A model generated the notes under the pieces. It was not told where the DNA came from. It made no database searches and was given only the letters and a program-made list of their open reading frames with translations. 64,000 nt of DNA from Lingula anatina (lineage: Eukaryota; Brachiopoda; Lingulata; Lingulida; Lingulidae): contig NW_019775470.1 of the NCBI RefSeq assembly GCF_001039355.2, positions 223,312-287,311 on the forward strand, written 5' to 3'. Positions 39,401-52,753 of the stretch are shown one piece after another. Each line of letters begins with the position of its first letter. Within the stretch, counting starts at the first letter, position 1. The translations under genes and the position numbers were made by a program.

Positions 39401-40160
39401 ATCTATTGCCTATGTTTCCAGCGATATAATAATAATAACATGAATTTTTGAAAGTAAAATAATCATGTGACACCCTCTTTTTTAACTTCTTTCATATGCC
39501 ACGAAACTTCACAAGTTTTGAAAGTAGCGTCACCAAAAAATAGGATGTGTTAGAGGTGACAGTGAAAAGAAAAACAAAAGAAAAACAATCTATGTCTATG
39601 TAAAACATTATGTAACACAACGGGCTGGCAAGCGTATCTAGATGAGATGAAATCCTGCACTCAACTCTTCATAAACCGTCAGCCCTAATAAACATTTCTG
39701 TACTTTGCAAATTTGAGAATCGATGGGTAAGTGGACGAACGCTAATCCCTTCCTAACAACACCGTGCAAGACAATTGATTTTTCCCTTTCTTTACCAAAG
39801 ACGATAATCTTTCTGAATCGCCAGTTGGTACTCTGTGACTTTGTGGCTGCTACCATCAAAGTAATGCTTGAAATTACCAAACACTTTACCTGTTCTATCA
39901 ATATATGGACTAAATGATTTTTTTCTACAGTATTGACCAGTCATATATGTCAAAAACATTTTTATGAGACTAATGTCAACTGAAAACGTGAAAACGTTAT
40001 TGTCTGAGATGAGTTGAAGGACTTAGAGCCCTAACCTTCGATTATGTATTGTAGTTTTGGAGTTTTGAGGAGTTTGTTGCAAGGAAGTTCGCTTCTTCAT
40101 AGATGTGTCCTTTAGATTTCAAAAAGTGCCTCATCCAATATAGATAGATTGATTGAGTCA
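36437..40160. other. No gene; contains a homeodomain-site-rich patch near 37.86-38.11 kb
   Basis: No coding exon recognised. Around 37896-37950 there are TTAATTAG, TTTAATTACA and TCAATTAG in close succession within sequence that is less AT-repetitive than its surroundings, which would suit a homeodomain-bound enhancer. This is inference from motif density only. Confidence 0.35.
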
Positions 40161-40181
40161 CGTATATATATATATATATAC
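40161..40181. repeat. (TA)n microsatellite
   Basis: About 20 bp of TA repeats. Confidence 0.9.
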
Positions 40182-42085
40182 CAGTGTACTAGTTGTAAAC
40201 ATTTACTTACATAAATATATGATTTGATCATCAATTTACGTGGAATTACATATAAGGCTAATGCCTAACTCTGAAATAAAAAAGAATCCATATATTTAGA
40301 AGCCTGGACTGAACAACCGCTTCATTGACAATACACATGCTGCAACCCTTCTTCATTGAGTATTAATGAATTCCTATAAAAAAGACACTGCGCTGAAAGA
40401 AGATTATGCTTAAGGACAGGTAGCTGCTGCTGCTGAAGCATTCATCCAGTCAACGTGTATTTGTAAACCAGCATTTATATCAACACTATATTACACACCT
40501 GTCGGCAACAAACAATGGCAAATGTACACAAGTGCTTTGTACACAGAAACTAATACAGAAGCCAATTAAGAAACACCACCCGCACGCCGTACACGTACAC
40601 CTTCGGGCCATACTTAATTCACTGCCTTTCAGTTTTGTACTTATATAACGTTACGGAGCGTTATCGAGTGACTTGCATCTTCCACGTTTTCTTTACCAAT
40701 GGTGAATAATTTATCGTGCATATCGTAACAGTCCGAAGGTAAGCAAGCAGGACATGTTTGCTTACCTGAATACGTGGACTGCAGCCAATATGCATGTCGC
40801 AAATATCGATACGGATTGTATGTTATTGTATTATTCACGAAACTGAGATTTCCTTCACCGGTGACAAACGGGTAGATTTGGTATTAGATACAGAAAAAAA
40901 CATAGCAGTCAGATATCTTGACAATTGTTGCGACCTAAATGAGTTTCTTGCATTATTGTACGTTTCTTGAAGTTAGTACTTTGACAACCTTAACGGGAAC
41001 AATCTCGTTTAAGGCTGTCGTTTTTCAAAGAACGTACGCCTACATCAACCTTGAGCCCATTTGCACACTCAACCACGCAAAATTAGAAGACATATTTACA
41101 ACAATGATAACAGAAAGATACAAACCATGCACACTTCAAAATCTATTATCCAACAGCCAGGGGACAGAACCTTTGAGAAACACTAAAGGGTATACATTAC
41201 ACAAGCTTCGCACTCTTGACTGCGTTTTGTATTTTTTCCTTAACCAAACTAGCGTTCTTTTTTCACCACACAATGGAATGCCATTATACTTACAAGTCGT
41301 TAAGGCTGCCTGTGCAGGAAATTGGTGTTCTATACATTCTCCAATAGCGTGTAAAACTGATCCTCGACATTTTCTTCAAGGATGTACGTGTAAATGTACA
41401 CCCTGAATTGGTGACGTCAGCTTTGCCACTTGTGCATGAAGCACGGTTCAAGATACTCGACTTGCAACACGCAAAGACCCAAGAAGGATGCGAGCATTGC
41501 CTACATTCACATGTATCTTGTTTCCAGATTCACATTATTTTCTTATATCATTCATCGATCATTGACTTTTTTCTGTAGAATCACAGCGACAAATTATTCA
41601 ATTGACATGTCTAAATATATAAAGTACATGGATTAACATATTCAAGATATATCTATGTAACAACACTAATAACAAGCATGGGGTTCCTTACTGAAACACA
41701 TGCAACAACCTAAGACGTCTAGACGTCTAGCCACCTCGTACTGTTCGTGCACATACCCCGTGCGGTGCCAAAACTGTGGCCTGTCCCTATGAGCTTCATA
41801 ACTGTATGTATATGCACCTACCTGTTAAATACTAGCAAAGCATTACTTCAATATTCCATGTGTCTCTACTACAGCAGACCTCGGATGTTTATCTGTGCGC
41901 CTAGCTATAACAGTCCCCAGGCTCCTGTAGGTATTGGACACAGTGTGCCGCATTGGTTAGTCTCCAATTACTGCAGGAGATACATAAGGCTATATCTTAT
42001 TGGTTACTCCCCCCCCCCCTCAACGACAAGTTATGCGAAACATGTTTTCTAATTTACACACTATCAAACATGAGCTCTCTAATGA
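40182..42085. other. No gene recognised
   Basis: The longest open frame (40939-41406, plus, 155 codons) shows no domain, signal peptide or splice context I can recognise and has a generic AT-rich composition. A 16-bp perfect palindrome AGACGTCTAGACGTCT lies at 41713-41728. Confidence 0.45.
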
Positions 42086-42088
42086 AAT

Positions 42089-42190
42089 TATCTATCTATC
42101 TATCTATCTATTTATTCACGGGTATCTATCTATCTATCTACGGATATCTTTCTATCTGTCTATCCATCAACCTGTCTTTCTGTCTGTCTG
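42089..42190. repeat. (CTAT)n / (CTGT)n imperfect tetranucleotide microsatellite
   Basis: TATCTATCTATCTATCTATC runs, interrupted by TTTATTCACGGG, then degenerate CTGTCTTTCTGTCTGTCTG. Confidence 0.92.
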
Positions 42191-42955
42191 ACTTTCACCT
42201 CTCTATCTCTGTGTTCGTAAGCTTCTTTCTATCTTTCTTGAGTCCTCTCATTTTTCATTTACAATCTGAATGAATTCAAACATTCATCACACGTCTGTGT
42301 TAGTTGACATATATTTCATACCCGGCGACCTACCTAGCCATTCCAGTCTGTTTTAACACACTGCAGTCTTGTACATCAGGTTTTGTGAGCCAGTGATGGT
42401 TGGGACCAACTAGATATAGGCCCTATATTATGTCACAATCTAAGTCATGTTCTGTATTTGACGTCCGGTGCTTGCTGCAATGTTTCCGCACACGTGGCAA
42501 AACGTGTGCATGCGTATCCGTAGGTTGACTTGACCTAACAGAGTCTCTTCAAAACTGACAACATTCCTTTCCTTTTTCTCCGCCTTATGAACGGAAGACG
42601 CACTGTTGATAGCAACGTGCACGTACCTTCAACAGTAACTCCTACCGCGTGCCTTAATTAACGGTTCTAAATCCGATGTGACTCTGCACCAGTCTCAGTC
42701 GAAGTCACAGTATTTACAGTGAGGAGGAATCCGTTACGTCATACCAAGCTTAATTGTCAGGTCGCTCTCCACGCAGCGCTATTGCCGACATCGCGGACAC
42801 AGGCCGCCACATTACCGCAAAACAGTGAGGTTACAGTTTCTATAGTTTATATCTGCTTGTGCTGCTTGCATTTTTGAGCAACGGCAGGTCTGTCTATAAT
42901 CATTATATGTGAACAATGAATCTGTCTGCAAATGTAATGCTTTTCGTAATGACTT

Positions 42956-43187
42956 AGGGCTCATTTACAATGAAACTATGGTACTACGTAGTTCGATCCA
43001 AAGTTGAGGGGACACTCACTGAAATCAGTATTACAAATTAACACGCCTTCTCTGGTTCCAATGTACTGGTATATTCACCAGCTTTTCTGTTTTCGTGTAA
43101 ATCTGTTAAACTGATTGCATTCAGCGAGAGTCCCTGTGGGGTTGCATAGATCTACGCAAAACGATTGTTTTATTGTGAACGAGCCCT
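42956..43187. mobile_element. Foldback MITE, family B copy 1
   Basis: The left end AGGGCTCATTTACAATGAAA pairs with the reverse complement of the right end (AGGGCTCGTTCACAATAAAA). The inner arms also pair: GATCCAAAGTTGAGGGGACA with ATCTATGCAACCCCACAGGGAC on the reverse strand, then CTC(A/G)CTGAA and ATCAG. The total is about 232 bp, with no ORF. A target-site duplication is not clear. Confidence 0.72.
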
Positions 43188-43961
43188 TTGATAAAAGTAA
43201 AGTGGGTGTTGCATAAATATGTGAGATGTGGAAAACCTTGTATACCAGTACTTGTTGCAATATTCAAGCTGCTGGCATTTTTAGCACAGTGTGCATCACG
43301 TCTGGCAAACATGGCTTCCTTGCACTTAACACATGCTTATGCAGCATTCAGTGAAAGGCAAGGCATCTTTTTGCTGTCCAATAAAGCCGTTATTATCTCC
43401 ATTATAAGTTATTGTATATTCATAATCATAATATTCATCTGCGTCAGTTTAAAATCTGGCACTTTTTATATCAACTCCTGCGTATTATTTAATCTGTTGA
43501 AGCAAAAACGGAGCTTCTGTGAGAATTGGAACATTTGTGCCACATAAAAAAGGAAATCTGGATGATTCCACCTTTCCACATCACCATACAGACGCCACCG
43601 CCACCGTACAGAGAGAGACAGACAGAGTCCTAGAATAATTGGTATTTATGTAATATATTGTTTAATGTTGTGCGCACTACTTAATGCCGTAGCTCTGCAG
43701 ATGGTGCCTCCGCCGGTTTTCTATTGCGCATGTTCGCGCAGTAATTGCTGCCAAGCTTGTATTCAGAGCGGTTCAGTGTCGCGCAGCAAACATAAAAAAA
43801 ACACTGCCAGGTGATATGATAATGCATCAGGGTTATCGCTGAAAACACTGCCATGTTTTCAATGTTCATCTGAGATACACCTGAAGTGTATAAATCATCG
43901 TCGAGACTTAAGTTTATATGAAGCCGGGTTTTTTGAAGAATTTTCCCGATAAAGCCGGCCC

Positions 43962-44043
43962 TAGGAGTGCCATTGCCAAAGGTCCGATGTCCTGCAAAGT
44001 CACTGTGACTTTGCTCTCCGACCTGTGGCTAAAATCCTACTGT
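43962..44043. mobile_element. Small foldback element with perfect 21-bp core palindrome
   Basis: The core 43994-44014 has arms GCAAAGTCAC and GTGACTTTGC around a single T. Outside it AGGTCCGA pairs imperfectly with TCCGACCT, and CTAGGAGTG with AATCCTA. The structure could extrude as a hairpin about 80 bp long. It abuts the family B copy at 44.06 kb. Confidence 0.55.
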
Positions 44044-44056
44044 CGGTTGACTAAGA

Positions 44057-44268
44057 GACCCCAATTCCTATAAACACAATCAAACAATGTAGATCGATCC
44101 AACGCTGCGGGGACTCTCGCTGAGTGCAATCCGCTTAACTGAATGACACGCTTCCTCTTGTGTTCTCGAATAATCACCAACTTTTCTGTTTATTACACAA
44201 CGCCAGAAGATGGCGTGTCATTCAGTTGGATCGATCTACAAAGACCGATGGTGTCTATTGTAATGGTG
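44057..44268. mobile_element. Foldback MITE, family B copy 2
   Basis: TGTAGATCGATCCAAC occurs at 44090-44105 and, inverted, at about 44229-44244. TGAATGACACGC and its inverse GCGTGTCATTCA also pair. The segment GGGGACTCTCGCTGAGTGCA matches the reverse complement of the right arm of the copy at 42956-43187, so the two belong to one family in opposite orientation. Boundaries are approximate. Confidence 0.65.
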
Positions 44269-47200
44269 CCTTATTTAATCTACAAGAAACTAAAAAGCTC
44301 TTTTTGAGCACAATACATGTTTGGCGTTAAATAATCTTAAACAGAGTGAATGGTTGAATACACACATACGAAGGGTTCCATCAGAGAGAGCAACACTCTG
44401 TCAACACATTTGTCGCAACTACTAGTAACTATCCGTTACAGATAACAAACTTATAAGCAGTTAAACACATTTGTTTTTAGTGAACATTCCAGACAGGCAT
44501 TGGTGTCTTTTCAATTCCGAGCCACCCTTCACCGTCCGCAGAGATTCATCGATCCCATTTGATTAGTGCAGTTAACCACCATTAGATAATTGACCGCAGG
44601 CCTCCTTAATGAAACGACCGACATTATACCGCGGTTCGATAATCCCTATAAGTAGTTGGTAGTCAATCAGCGCTTGGCTTATCCAGTAAGAGTGATCGAC
44701 CGAACACACGAACGATGCTCAAGAAACGTTTCTTTGAAAATAAGTTTGGTTCTCAATGCTTACGTACGAAACCGGGTTGTTTCGACCAAGTAAAGCAAAC
44801 GGTTCATCAGATATAGCATCACGCTTACCACCACCTATGATCTATCATTTATATTAACCATAAGTTTATTAGTTACAGAGGGTTGATTTAGCATCTAACA
44901 TGTGTGTATGTGGCAACTGTATAGGAACAAGCGCCTTGGCATTATAAATAAGAGTAAGGACTAAATACCATAGTCAAACCAAAGTTCCTAAATATTCAAG
45001 ACTATCCATATGTGCATTAAGGGCCCATGGATTTATCATCACCACGCCCTGCACCCGTCCTTTTCTGCCCCCCCCCCCTTGAACGCCTAAAACCGATAAT
45101 AGATTAATTCAAACGTGATATAAATTAATCGATTGTGAATTTCCAACTTACAATGACATACCTAGGTATCGCAAGGTTGTCGTCACTCCCTGCACACTCT
45201 TCAAGATGGAATAGGCCGAATGTAACATCAGATTGTAACATACATCAGCTAAATATCCTCGGGTTATTATTGATTATATAGCGATGTTGCATAACGCGTG
45301 GGTGTGCGGGGAACGTCCGTGTTTCAGACAGCTTGACCTCCAAATATCTTGACTGATGGTTAGAATCCGGGAAGTACGACTAGAGTTCTCAATGGTTTTC
45401 AGCTAGCGATAACTCACAAAACAGTCATTCTTTAACAAAAAGCTTCCAAGTCATGTAATACTACTTTGCCCGAAAAGACAAAGCGTATTCACATTTTATC
45501 TGTTGATAACGAATAGAGGGACCCTGTTAAAGCAGCCAAGTCCTCCCTGTAAGTCCAAACAAGATATGTTCTGCCTTCTACGTCTACACGAAGCCTGCCT
45601 GCTTATGTCGAAAAGTAAGAGCGGCGCAACGATGCATATGATTGTGGATCCATCAGAAATTCTGTTAATGGCTCCTTCAAATGAACACGCCGCCGCCCGA
45701 GAAGAAAGAAAACAACTTACGTAACCATCTGTCAAACTTCCCACTAATTTCGAGATCTCTGGACTACTCATTTGAGTTGAAGTTTACCAAGCATGACGTA
45801 GCAACAAGGCATACCAACACAGCAGTGGTAACACCCTGAATCAAAGCTAAACAATCACAAAAACTTTATTGCAGGCAATAACCCTGAGGGTCGGATTGGG
45901 TCGCCTCACTGGTTTTCGTTATCTCACCAGTCAATAAGAATACAACTGGGAAAATCGACTACATATTAACACTGAGATAGTTTTTAGATGAATTAACACA
46001 ATGTAAAAGGTGTCATCTTTTAAATTGCTTTAACCGGCTAAAAGCATTTTCTTATGACAGGATGTTTCGTTGTGACCATGCCGAGTATATTTGTAGGACG
46101 CCTTTTACCATAATGTCTAGCCTATAAAATGATGCGACAAAAGTGATAAACATTTACTTTGACACAAACTTATTTCAGTGGATATTGTTTGTGTCTGGGT
46201 GGGGGCTTTTTGTCTATCGTAAAGTTACATTTACAGATATTGGCGTGTCAAATTCAATTTGGATTTACATACCGTCGACCAAGAAAATATATTGATCTAA
46301 TTTATGCTTCAAATGTTGTGGAATTAAAGAACGATATAATTGAAACAGACGGCATTTTCACTTATTTGAAAGTAACTTTAAAGTGTTGTATTCTTTTTTT
46401 TTTACATTCTTCAGCATTGGGAATAGTTGCATTGCAAGCGTGTGGTTTCAGCGTGTCTTAAAGTCAACGAGCAAATTCACCTCAAAAACCCCGCGTTACT
46501 GGGTTGCAAACATTTCGAACCCATTTGTCTTAAGGAACATGGGTGTAGACAGTCTCTAACCTTACTATCACATTTCTGAAAACAAACCATTTTTTATTAT
46601 ATCACACTATATGTACCACAAACCAGTTATACATTGGATTTTCACTACATTTCTAAGTTCTTATTAAACATAGCGAAAACATTCCGCCCTGACAAGGATT
46701 TATGATACAGTTAATTTCATAAAGTTGAACCAGGTAATAGAAAATAAAGAAATCGCCCTGCATGACTCGATTCGACAGCTAAGGAAAAACTAATTCTGGT
46801 CCGATTGACCTGGGACAAGATATAGTATTATCCTACTAATAGTATAGTTACATTTCTTAGACCGTCAGATCATGTTAACGGCAAAGCATGGCTGCTATTT
46901 CATTAGGTACACCGCAATAAGGAACTTTCTAATTGAGCTTTCGACCAAGTTATTAATTAATTCATTGGACTGCCAGGACGATAATATCCGTGATAATAAA
47001 TGAGAGTTTAATATAGCATTGCCGCAATTCTTTTGACGTAAGTGTGAATTGGTATGCCCGACTCTTCCATTAACTATGTCAGGTAATAAAATGGCATTTA
47101 ATCTGGAGACGCCAAGATTTATTACAGGTAGCAAAAGATAACGCATGCAAGGTTCTGGAAATTGAGGATATGTGAGGTCGTCAATCTGTAGAGAATATGT

Positions 47201-49001
47201 GGCGGATTATTAGTTGATGTCGGACGTGCGGTAATACTGCCATGAAAAATGTAACGGGGGTTTTAAACCTTCCCATCTTTTTCCGGATAGGATTTTGAAA
47301 TTTATGCCAATACGTGGCTAAATCTCTCAATTCCAGATGGAATGCACCAAAAGATAACCAGGTCTGACTTTCAAAGCCTCACATAAGTCCTTGTCCCCAG
47401 ATATTCTTGCAGAATCTCGGCGACAGATTTGTCGGCTTGTCACTCTCCCCTGGGACGACTAGGGCAGTGAATACGCTTTTAACAAAAAAGGCAACCTTGA
47501 AAAGATGGCTTTAGGTTAAACTCCTATTAATCAAAAAAATCTGGATTTCATAAGATAAAAGCGTTTTGTTCCTCTTCATTAATTTAACGTTCACTTCCGC
47601 ACGCATGGCGTTCAGGTTTATAAAATGAAAGGGCAATGTCGAAGAAAATAAGTCACAGAGATCTTCGCACCCTTCTCAGCAGTAAGCCGCTGTTGTGGGA
47701 ATTTCCCCATTTGGAATTGTGGCCCAAAGAAAGGGAATTCAATAGTAATTATCCCAAAGTTGACTGGGTTATTTAGGAAGCCTTCATTAAGCAGCCGGCA
47801 GGTTCAACGGGTAAAATTAAACGTCGTTTGAGGGCATATGTAGCGCGCATGCATTTCTAAGGGTCGAACTGGGGTTCTATGTCATAATTCATAACTATAC
47901 CCTGGCGTAGTTGGCGGGGATTATTCCGAAACGCGATGTAGGTAATTAAGGAACAACATTTTCCCATTTACCCCCATGCATTAACATCGTTTTGGCAGTG
48001 TTGGGGTACGAATTGGAGAGGAACCATAGGAGCGCTTCCACATCCAATTTTTCTTGCAATTCTGATTTATTTTTCATTTGGCTTGGCACATAAACCAGAG
48101 GTACAATATTAACCACCAGATGTGGTCTGAATTAGTTTGAACCCATAATCAGGGAATTCTAGGAAAAAAACTTACACCAAAAATACAGCTGTGCATGCAC
48201 CATGACGGAGATGAACGTCAGAATTTCTGAATTGCACAAAGAAACAAACACTATTATATACATATACCTGACCTTGGAATTTTTGCTTGATACAGATAAC
48301 TTACCGCCCGACTATCACTTTTTCAATAATTTAGAAATTCGTTCATACAGTGCATAACATGTTTGTCGAAAAAAAAATTACAATTATAAGTTTTAGCCAG
48401 GTCGAAAGTTTTGTTCCCTTTCCAAACGCCGGATTACCAAAGAACTTTCAATCGATAGCTGGTCTTCAATTTAAGACCAAAAGTTTGAGTTTATTTATTT
48501 GACGAGGGCTCATGCAAATGAAACATAAAAAAGAAATGGCCAATGTCGCAGGCCAAAAGTTATTTTGCATAGGTGGATTAATGCGGTGCCATCCTTAAAA
48601 ACCAGACAAAATTGTGTGATCTTGAAGATTGCCTATTTTCTCGAGTTATTATAAAAAACTAGATGTTATTTAACATTTTGCCGAGAATAGCATCTGTTGA
48701 GCACTTATGCAGTTTTCACAGGAAACAGAATACCTTAATTTGAACCAAAAGCCATTGTTTGCTAAGGTGTGACACGTCAGACAAAGTCAAAAACAGGTCA
48801 TTTACATGCAGGGGCGCAGCGTGGGCTGAAAACAGAATACGCATCGTTTAAAATCGCTAACTGGAGATGCTTGAGTCACTGCGTTGTTCATCTGAAACAT
48901 GTCTTCGTCGAGTTATGGAATTTGGAAAAGGTTCTGGACTTAACTAAAATTACCCACTCATATCAGGAACTTCTAAAAAGTTACGATACAATAATTTAGA
49001 C
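44269..49001. other. No gene recognised
   Basis: About 4.7 kb without a supported exon. A minus-strand ATG at 45771 is followed after 17 codons by a GTAAGT, which might be a small first exon, but nothing else supports it. A C run lies at about 45069-45078. Confidence 0.4.
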
Positions 49002-49220
49002 TGCATTCCCAGAGATTTTAGATCGATCTATCCCTGTGGGTAGTCTCACTAGATTTCTGTCAGCTAAGCCGGCTAAAGCGTCTGTCCCGCCTACTAAAAG
49101 CTGTAAGGGGGTAATTAACTATGGTGCGCGTTCGGCAGACTGCAATTTAGCTTGAACCCCCAGGGAGTTACGTCGATCTAAATCTTAATCTCTGGATCGA
49201 TCTAAATCTCTGGGAATGCA
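49002..49220. mobile_element. Foldback MITE with TGCATTCCCAGAGATTT ends
   Basis: The left end TGCATTCCCAGAGATTTTAG followed by ATCGATC pairs with the reverse complement of the right end, TGCATTCCCAGAGATTTAGA followed by TCGATC. An extra partial copy of the arm (ATCGATC-like, near 49172-49190) lies inside the right side. Length is about 219 bp, with no ORF. The GATCGATC core recalls family B, but end sequences differ. Confidence 0.75.
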
Positions 49221-49664
49221 CCCTTAGTCAACGTAATGAGTGAAATGTAATTGTGTCCACATGTACTAAGGGTATGGCACAATTGTTGCCTCCTAATACA
49301 TGTATAACAAATCATTTAGCTATTACTTAGCCCGTTTTTCAAATAATACGTGGGCATTAATGTAAATGTAAGCATTAAAGTGTTTCTTCTAAATCCATTT
49401 GAGGGTTGTACATTGAGACAATGTTATTACCTTTAATTGGTAGCCCCACATGTCGCATATACCGGGTTCATCTGAAGGTTATCTGGAAAAAACACTAGGG
49501 TATGTTGGGGCAGTCACAAGTGTAGCCGAGTGATGCTATTAGCTGGTGGTGAGAAGTTAAATGGGTCGATATTCGAAGTTCGTGTTACTAATGTGGTTGT
49601 GTTAAGTCGAGGACTGATGGACAGATACAAGATCAATCTCTATACCAGGAGCACGCATACACAC

Positions 49665-49668
<4 letters not shown>

Positions 49669-49710
<42 letters not shown>
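49669..49710. repeat. (AG)n microsatellite
   Basis: About 42 bp of pure AG. Confidence 0.95.
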
Positions 49711-49711
<1 letters not shown>

Positions 49712-51850
49712 AAACGGATGATCGAACCACAATTATAGCATCACCTACAATTCAACTGTGAACATTATGTCATAATCTTTTTCATTAACACAGTTTGGAG
49801 TTAAGTGCCTTGGCAACATGGAGTTAATTAATGTGCTGATGACTTAAAAGCTTGGGATTCATCAATTTTTTCATCAAATTAAGTTCTCTCCTTCCACAAG
49901 TGTCAGTGTGAACATTATTAACAAGGAGCAGGCATCCTGTTTCCGGGTGATAATAATGGCAGGATGATGATAAAATAATGAAATGATGTAATCTCCATGA
50001 TGTGTTAATTGACGAAGGGTGAAGTGGACTTGGAGGTGGGAAAACGGTGTTGATGAAAAGCAAATTACAAAACAAATGCAATAACGCGAATGACTTGCTC
50101 AATTAATAAATCATAGAGAGAAGAATTGTCTATTCTAAAAATAGAAAGGAACCGTGCTTTTAAGTGGAACCCATGTTTATCTCTCAATATTAAAACCGTC
50201 TGTTTGGTCCTTTAAGAGAAACAAGAAAAGACAGGATATCGTGTAAAGCACCGGTGGGCTGAGTAAAGCATGGCAACTTGTGATCTCTTCACATGGTACT
50301 TAATTAAAGGGGTAATGACAAACTGGCCCTTCACTGCGCTTGAGGAGCGTGCCTCTATTACGAAAGATCGCATATAATTGCTTAAGGGTAGGAACCAATA
50401 TAACATAATCGGGGAATAGCCCGAAGCCAAACAGAAAAAGCCTGGCAGCAATTTAAGAAAAAAGTAATCTGACGTTAAGTTATGATCTATTTATAAAATA
50501 CCTGCCCGTCCAACAATCTATCCAACCGTCCTTACGTCCGCCTTGTTAACCATTCATCTTTTATCCATCTTTTTATCTTTCTGTCCACCTGTCTTAATGC
50601 CTGTCTACGTTCATCTAAAATTCTGTATTGCCCATACAGCGTTGAAGAAACCCAATATGTTTACTTCTGTTGACCCACAGTAGCGTCACAGGGCAAAGAG
50701 CTGTTTAATAATTTGAAACTTCCCCATGCAACTTTGCACAAATACACAAAATCATCCTAATCCACACGTATTAAATATTGACTTTGTTATACAATTACCA
50801 GTAAGCACGCATCACGAATATCACGAACTTAGCAACTTGCAGCCTTTCGACCTCTGTCTATTTATTACAGCAGAATAATTTTAAGAACACTAATAACGGT
50901 GGGAAATGTGTCCTTCAATCGCTAGAAAAACCATACTTTGTTATGTAAAATTGCTTCATATTTACTTAAACTGCTAGACTTAATACCAAAGTTAAGGATT
51001 GGATTTAATTTAATCATCATCTTCATATTGGAAGCACGAAAATCCATGAGATTACTATGCATAAGATGTTTTTAAACAATTATTTCGTAAGAAAGATGTA
51101 ATGATTAATTAAGAGAATAGCTTAATTTTTAATATGCAGCAGTTAGTACGAGAGAGAAAGAACAAGCAATGTCGAAGGCACTCACACGTACAATGTAGGG
51201 GCTGAAGCAGGAGTAAAGTCCCCGGTCTGGTAGTGAAAGACACTGTTCGTGTGCTAGCGTTTGCTAGAGCTGAACTAACTTTTTTTTTTGCATTTAAGGA
51301 CAGCAAACATGTAGAGAAGTTGATTCAATGTCTGCCCTGAGATATTTCCAAAACCAATGAACAACCACGGGGGTAGATATCTACCGTCTACCGTTTGTTT
51401 CCTCCACAAACTTTATCCAAAAGTATCGTAAGCTATATCTTTATATATGCCGTAATGTAGAACGAAGGGATTCAAACATCGGCGGAGGCTTAATTTTACA
51501 ATAACTTAGTATTACATTATATTTGTGAATACCGCTTCAGTGTTTGGAATAAAATCGCCAACGATAAATCCAAATACCACAAAAAGATCACCAATTGAAA
51601 ATTTGAGTTGCAACTCACGGAAGAGGTAATGAAAATCATTTACAACTGGGCGACGCGCAAAGAACCTTTATCTTTCATTACAATGTTTCAGTCTCCTCCA
51701 ACTTTAAAAATTAAATTTAAATAGTTTTATTGTGTTTGCAAATCTTTTACAATTTGCTATAAAATGATGTGTAATATTTCCCATTAATTTTAAATTTCAA
51801 GAAATGTATTCACGCATTCATTGCAAAAATTTAACCGAGCGTAAAAAGTA
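49711..51850. other. No gene recognised
   Basis: AT-rich sequence with short, unsupported ORFs. Confidence 0.5.
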
Positions 51851-51889
<39 letters not shown>

Positions 51890-51981
51890 GTTCTTGTTGT
51901 TGTTGTTGTTGTTGTTGTTGCTGATGATGATGTTATTGTTGTTGTTGTTGATTTTGGTGATGATGTTGTTGTTGTTGTTGT
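51851..51981. repeat. Compound (ATT)n-(GTT)n-(GAT)n trinucleotide microsatellite
   Basis: About 39 bp of ATT, then GTT runs interrupted by GAT triplets. It lies far from any supported exon, so no repeat-encoded protein is implied. Confidence 0.95.
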
Positions 51982-52710
51982 GAGGCTGATGGTTAAGTAA
52001 CTAAATTGTGAGTGTGACAATAAAAATAAAGTACACGTAAATGGTAAGAAATACCGAGTTCTTGTAGTAAGAAACCGTCAATTCAGTAGTCAGCATATGA
52101 GTTCACATATTTTACACCAGTATAAACTTGCTGTTGAAGACGGGTTTCACCTTCTTCCCAAAATGCCAGTTAAAATCTAAGTCGAGATGAATGTTCACTA
52201 TGCCCGTGTAATCATTATAAAAAGGACAGGGGATTCTTTATATTCGGTATTGTGGACCTTTTCACAGCAAAATCTACGTGTGCTCGTAAAATATACATTA
52301 AATGTTGATTGAAAGCAGAAGTTTTCCCATTCGAAAAAGAGGGAAAACAGTGTTTCTTTAGACCCCCACCCCCCTCCTTCTTTTTATTAGACGCCTGATC
52401 GCTATGTATTACCACTGGTGTGCTTTTTTTCCCCATCAAATCACTCAGCGTTACAAATCAAGTTACCTCACAAGTATACTTTTATTAGGTAATATCAATG
52501 TAATCCATCAGACTGCACAAAATGATGTGGGATCAAGGATATCCCGCTTGTTATGTCATTAAGCTCATTGTTACACGTAATCTCGACCTCAGCGTCTGTC
52601 GCAAATCTGAATGATTCGATTAAAATGGCGTAAAGTGCGTTAATGGACCCCGATTTTATTAAATTTACTCCATCGTTCCCCGGCTGCGCGTGTGTTGGAA
52701 TCTGGTTAAT

Positions 52711-52753
52711 TATATAAGCGGCCGCGTAGATCGGTATAGCGCTTAATTCAGTT
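52711..52753 (+). promoter_or_regulatory. Possible core promoter (TATATAAG plus TCAGTT initiator-like)
   Basis: TATATAAG at 52711-52718 is followed by a GC-rich patch (GCGGCCGC) and TCAGTT at 52748-52753, which matches the arthropod-type initiator. The spacing from the TATA box to the initiator A is about 37-39 bp, longer than the usual 28-33. No coding exon was found downstream, so this is a hypothesis. Confidence 0.2.

Noticed and set aside
40939-41406. 155-codon plus-strand ORF
   Set aside because: No recognisable domain, membrane segment or splice context. Composition is like random AT-rich sequence.
41713-41728. 16-bp perfect palindrome AGACGTCTAGACGTCT
   Set aside because: Built from two adjacent AGACGTCT palindromes. 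No regulatory family is clearly matched and there is no supporting context.
42991-42999. GTTCGATCC resembling a tRNA B box (also GGTTCGATAATCCC near 44634)
   Set aside because: No A box or cloverleaf arms are found around either. The first is part of a foldback element arm.
45721-45771. Minus-strand ATG followed by 17 codons and a GTAAGT donor, a possible first coding exon
   Set aside because: Too short to judge, with no downstream exon recognised. Such ATG-to-donor pairs are common by chance.
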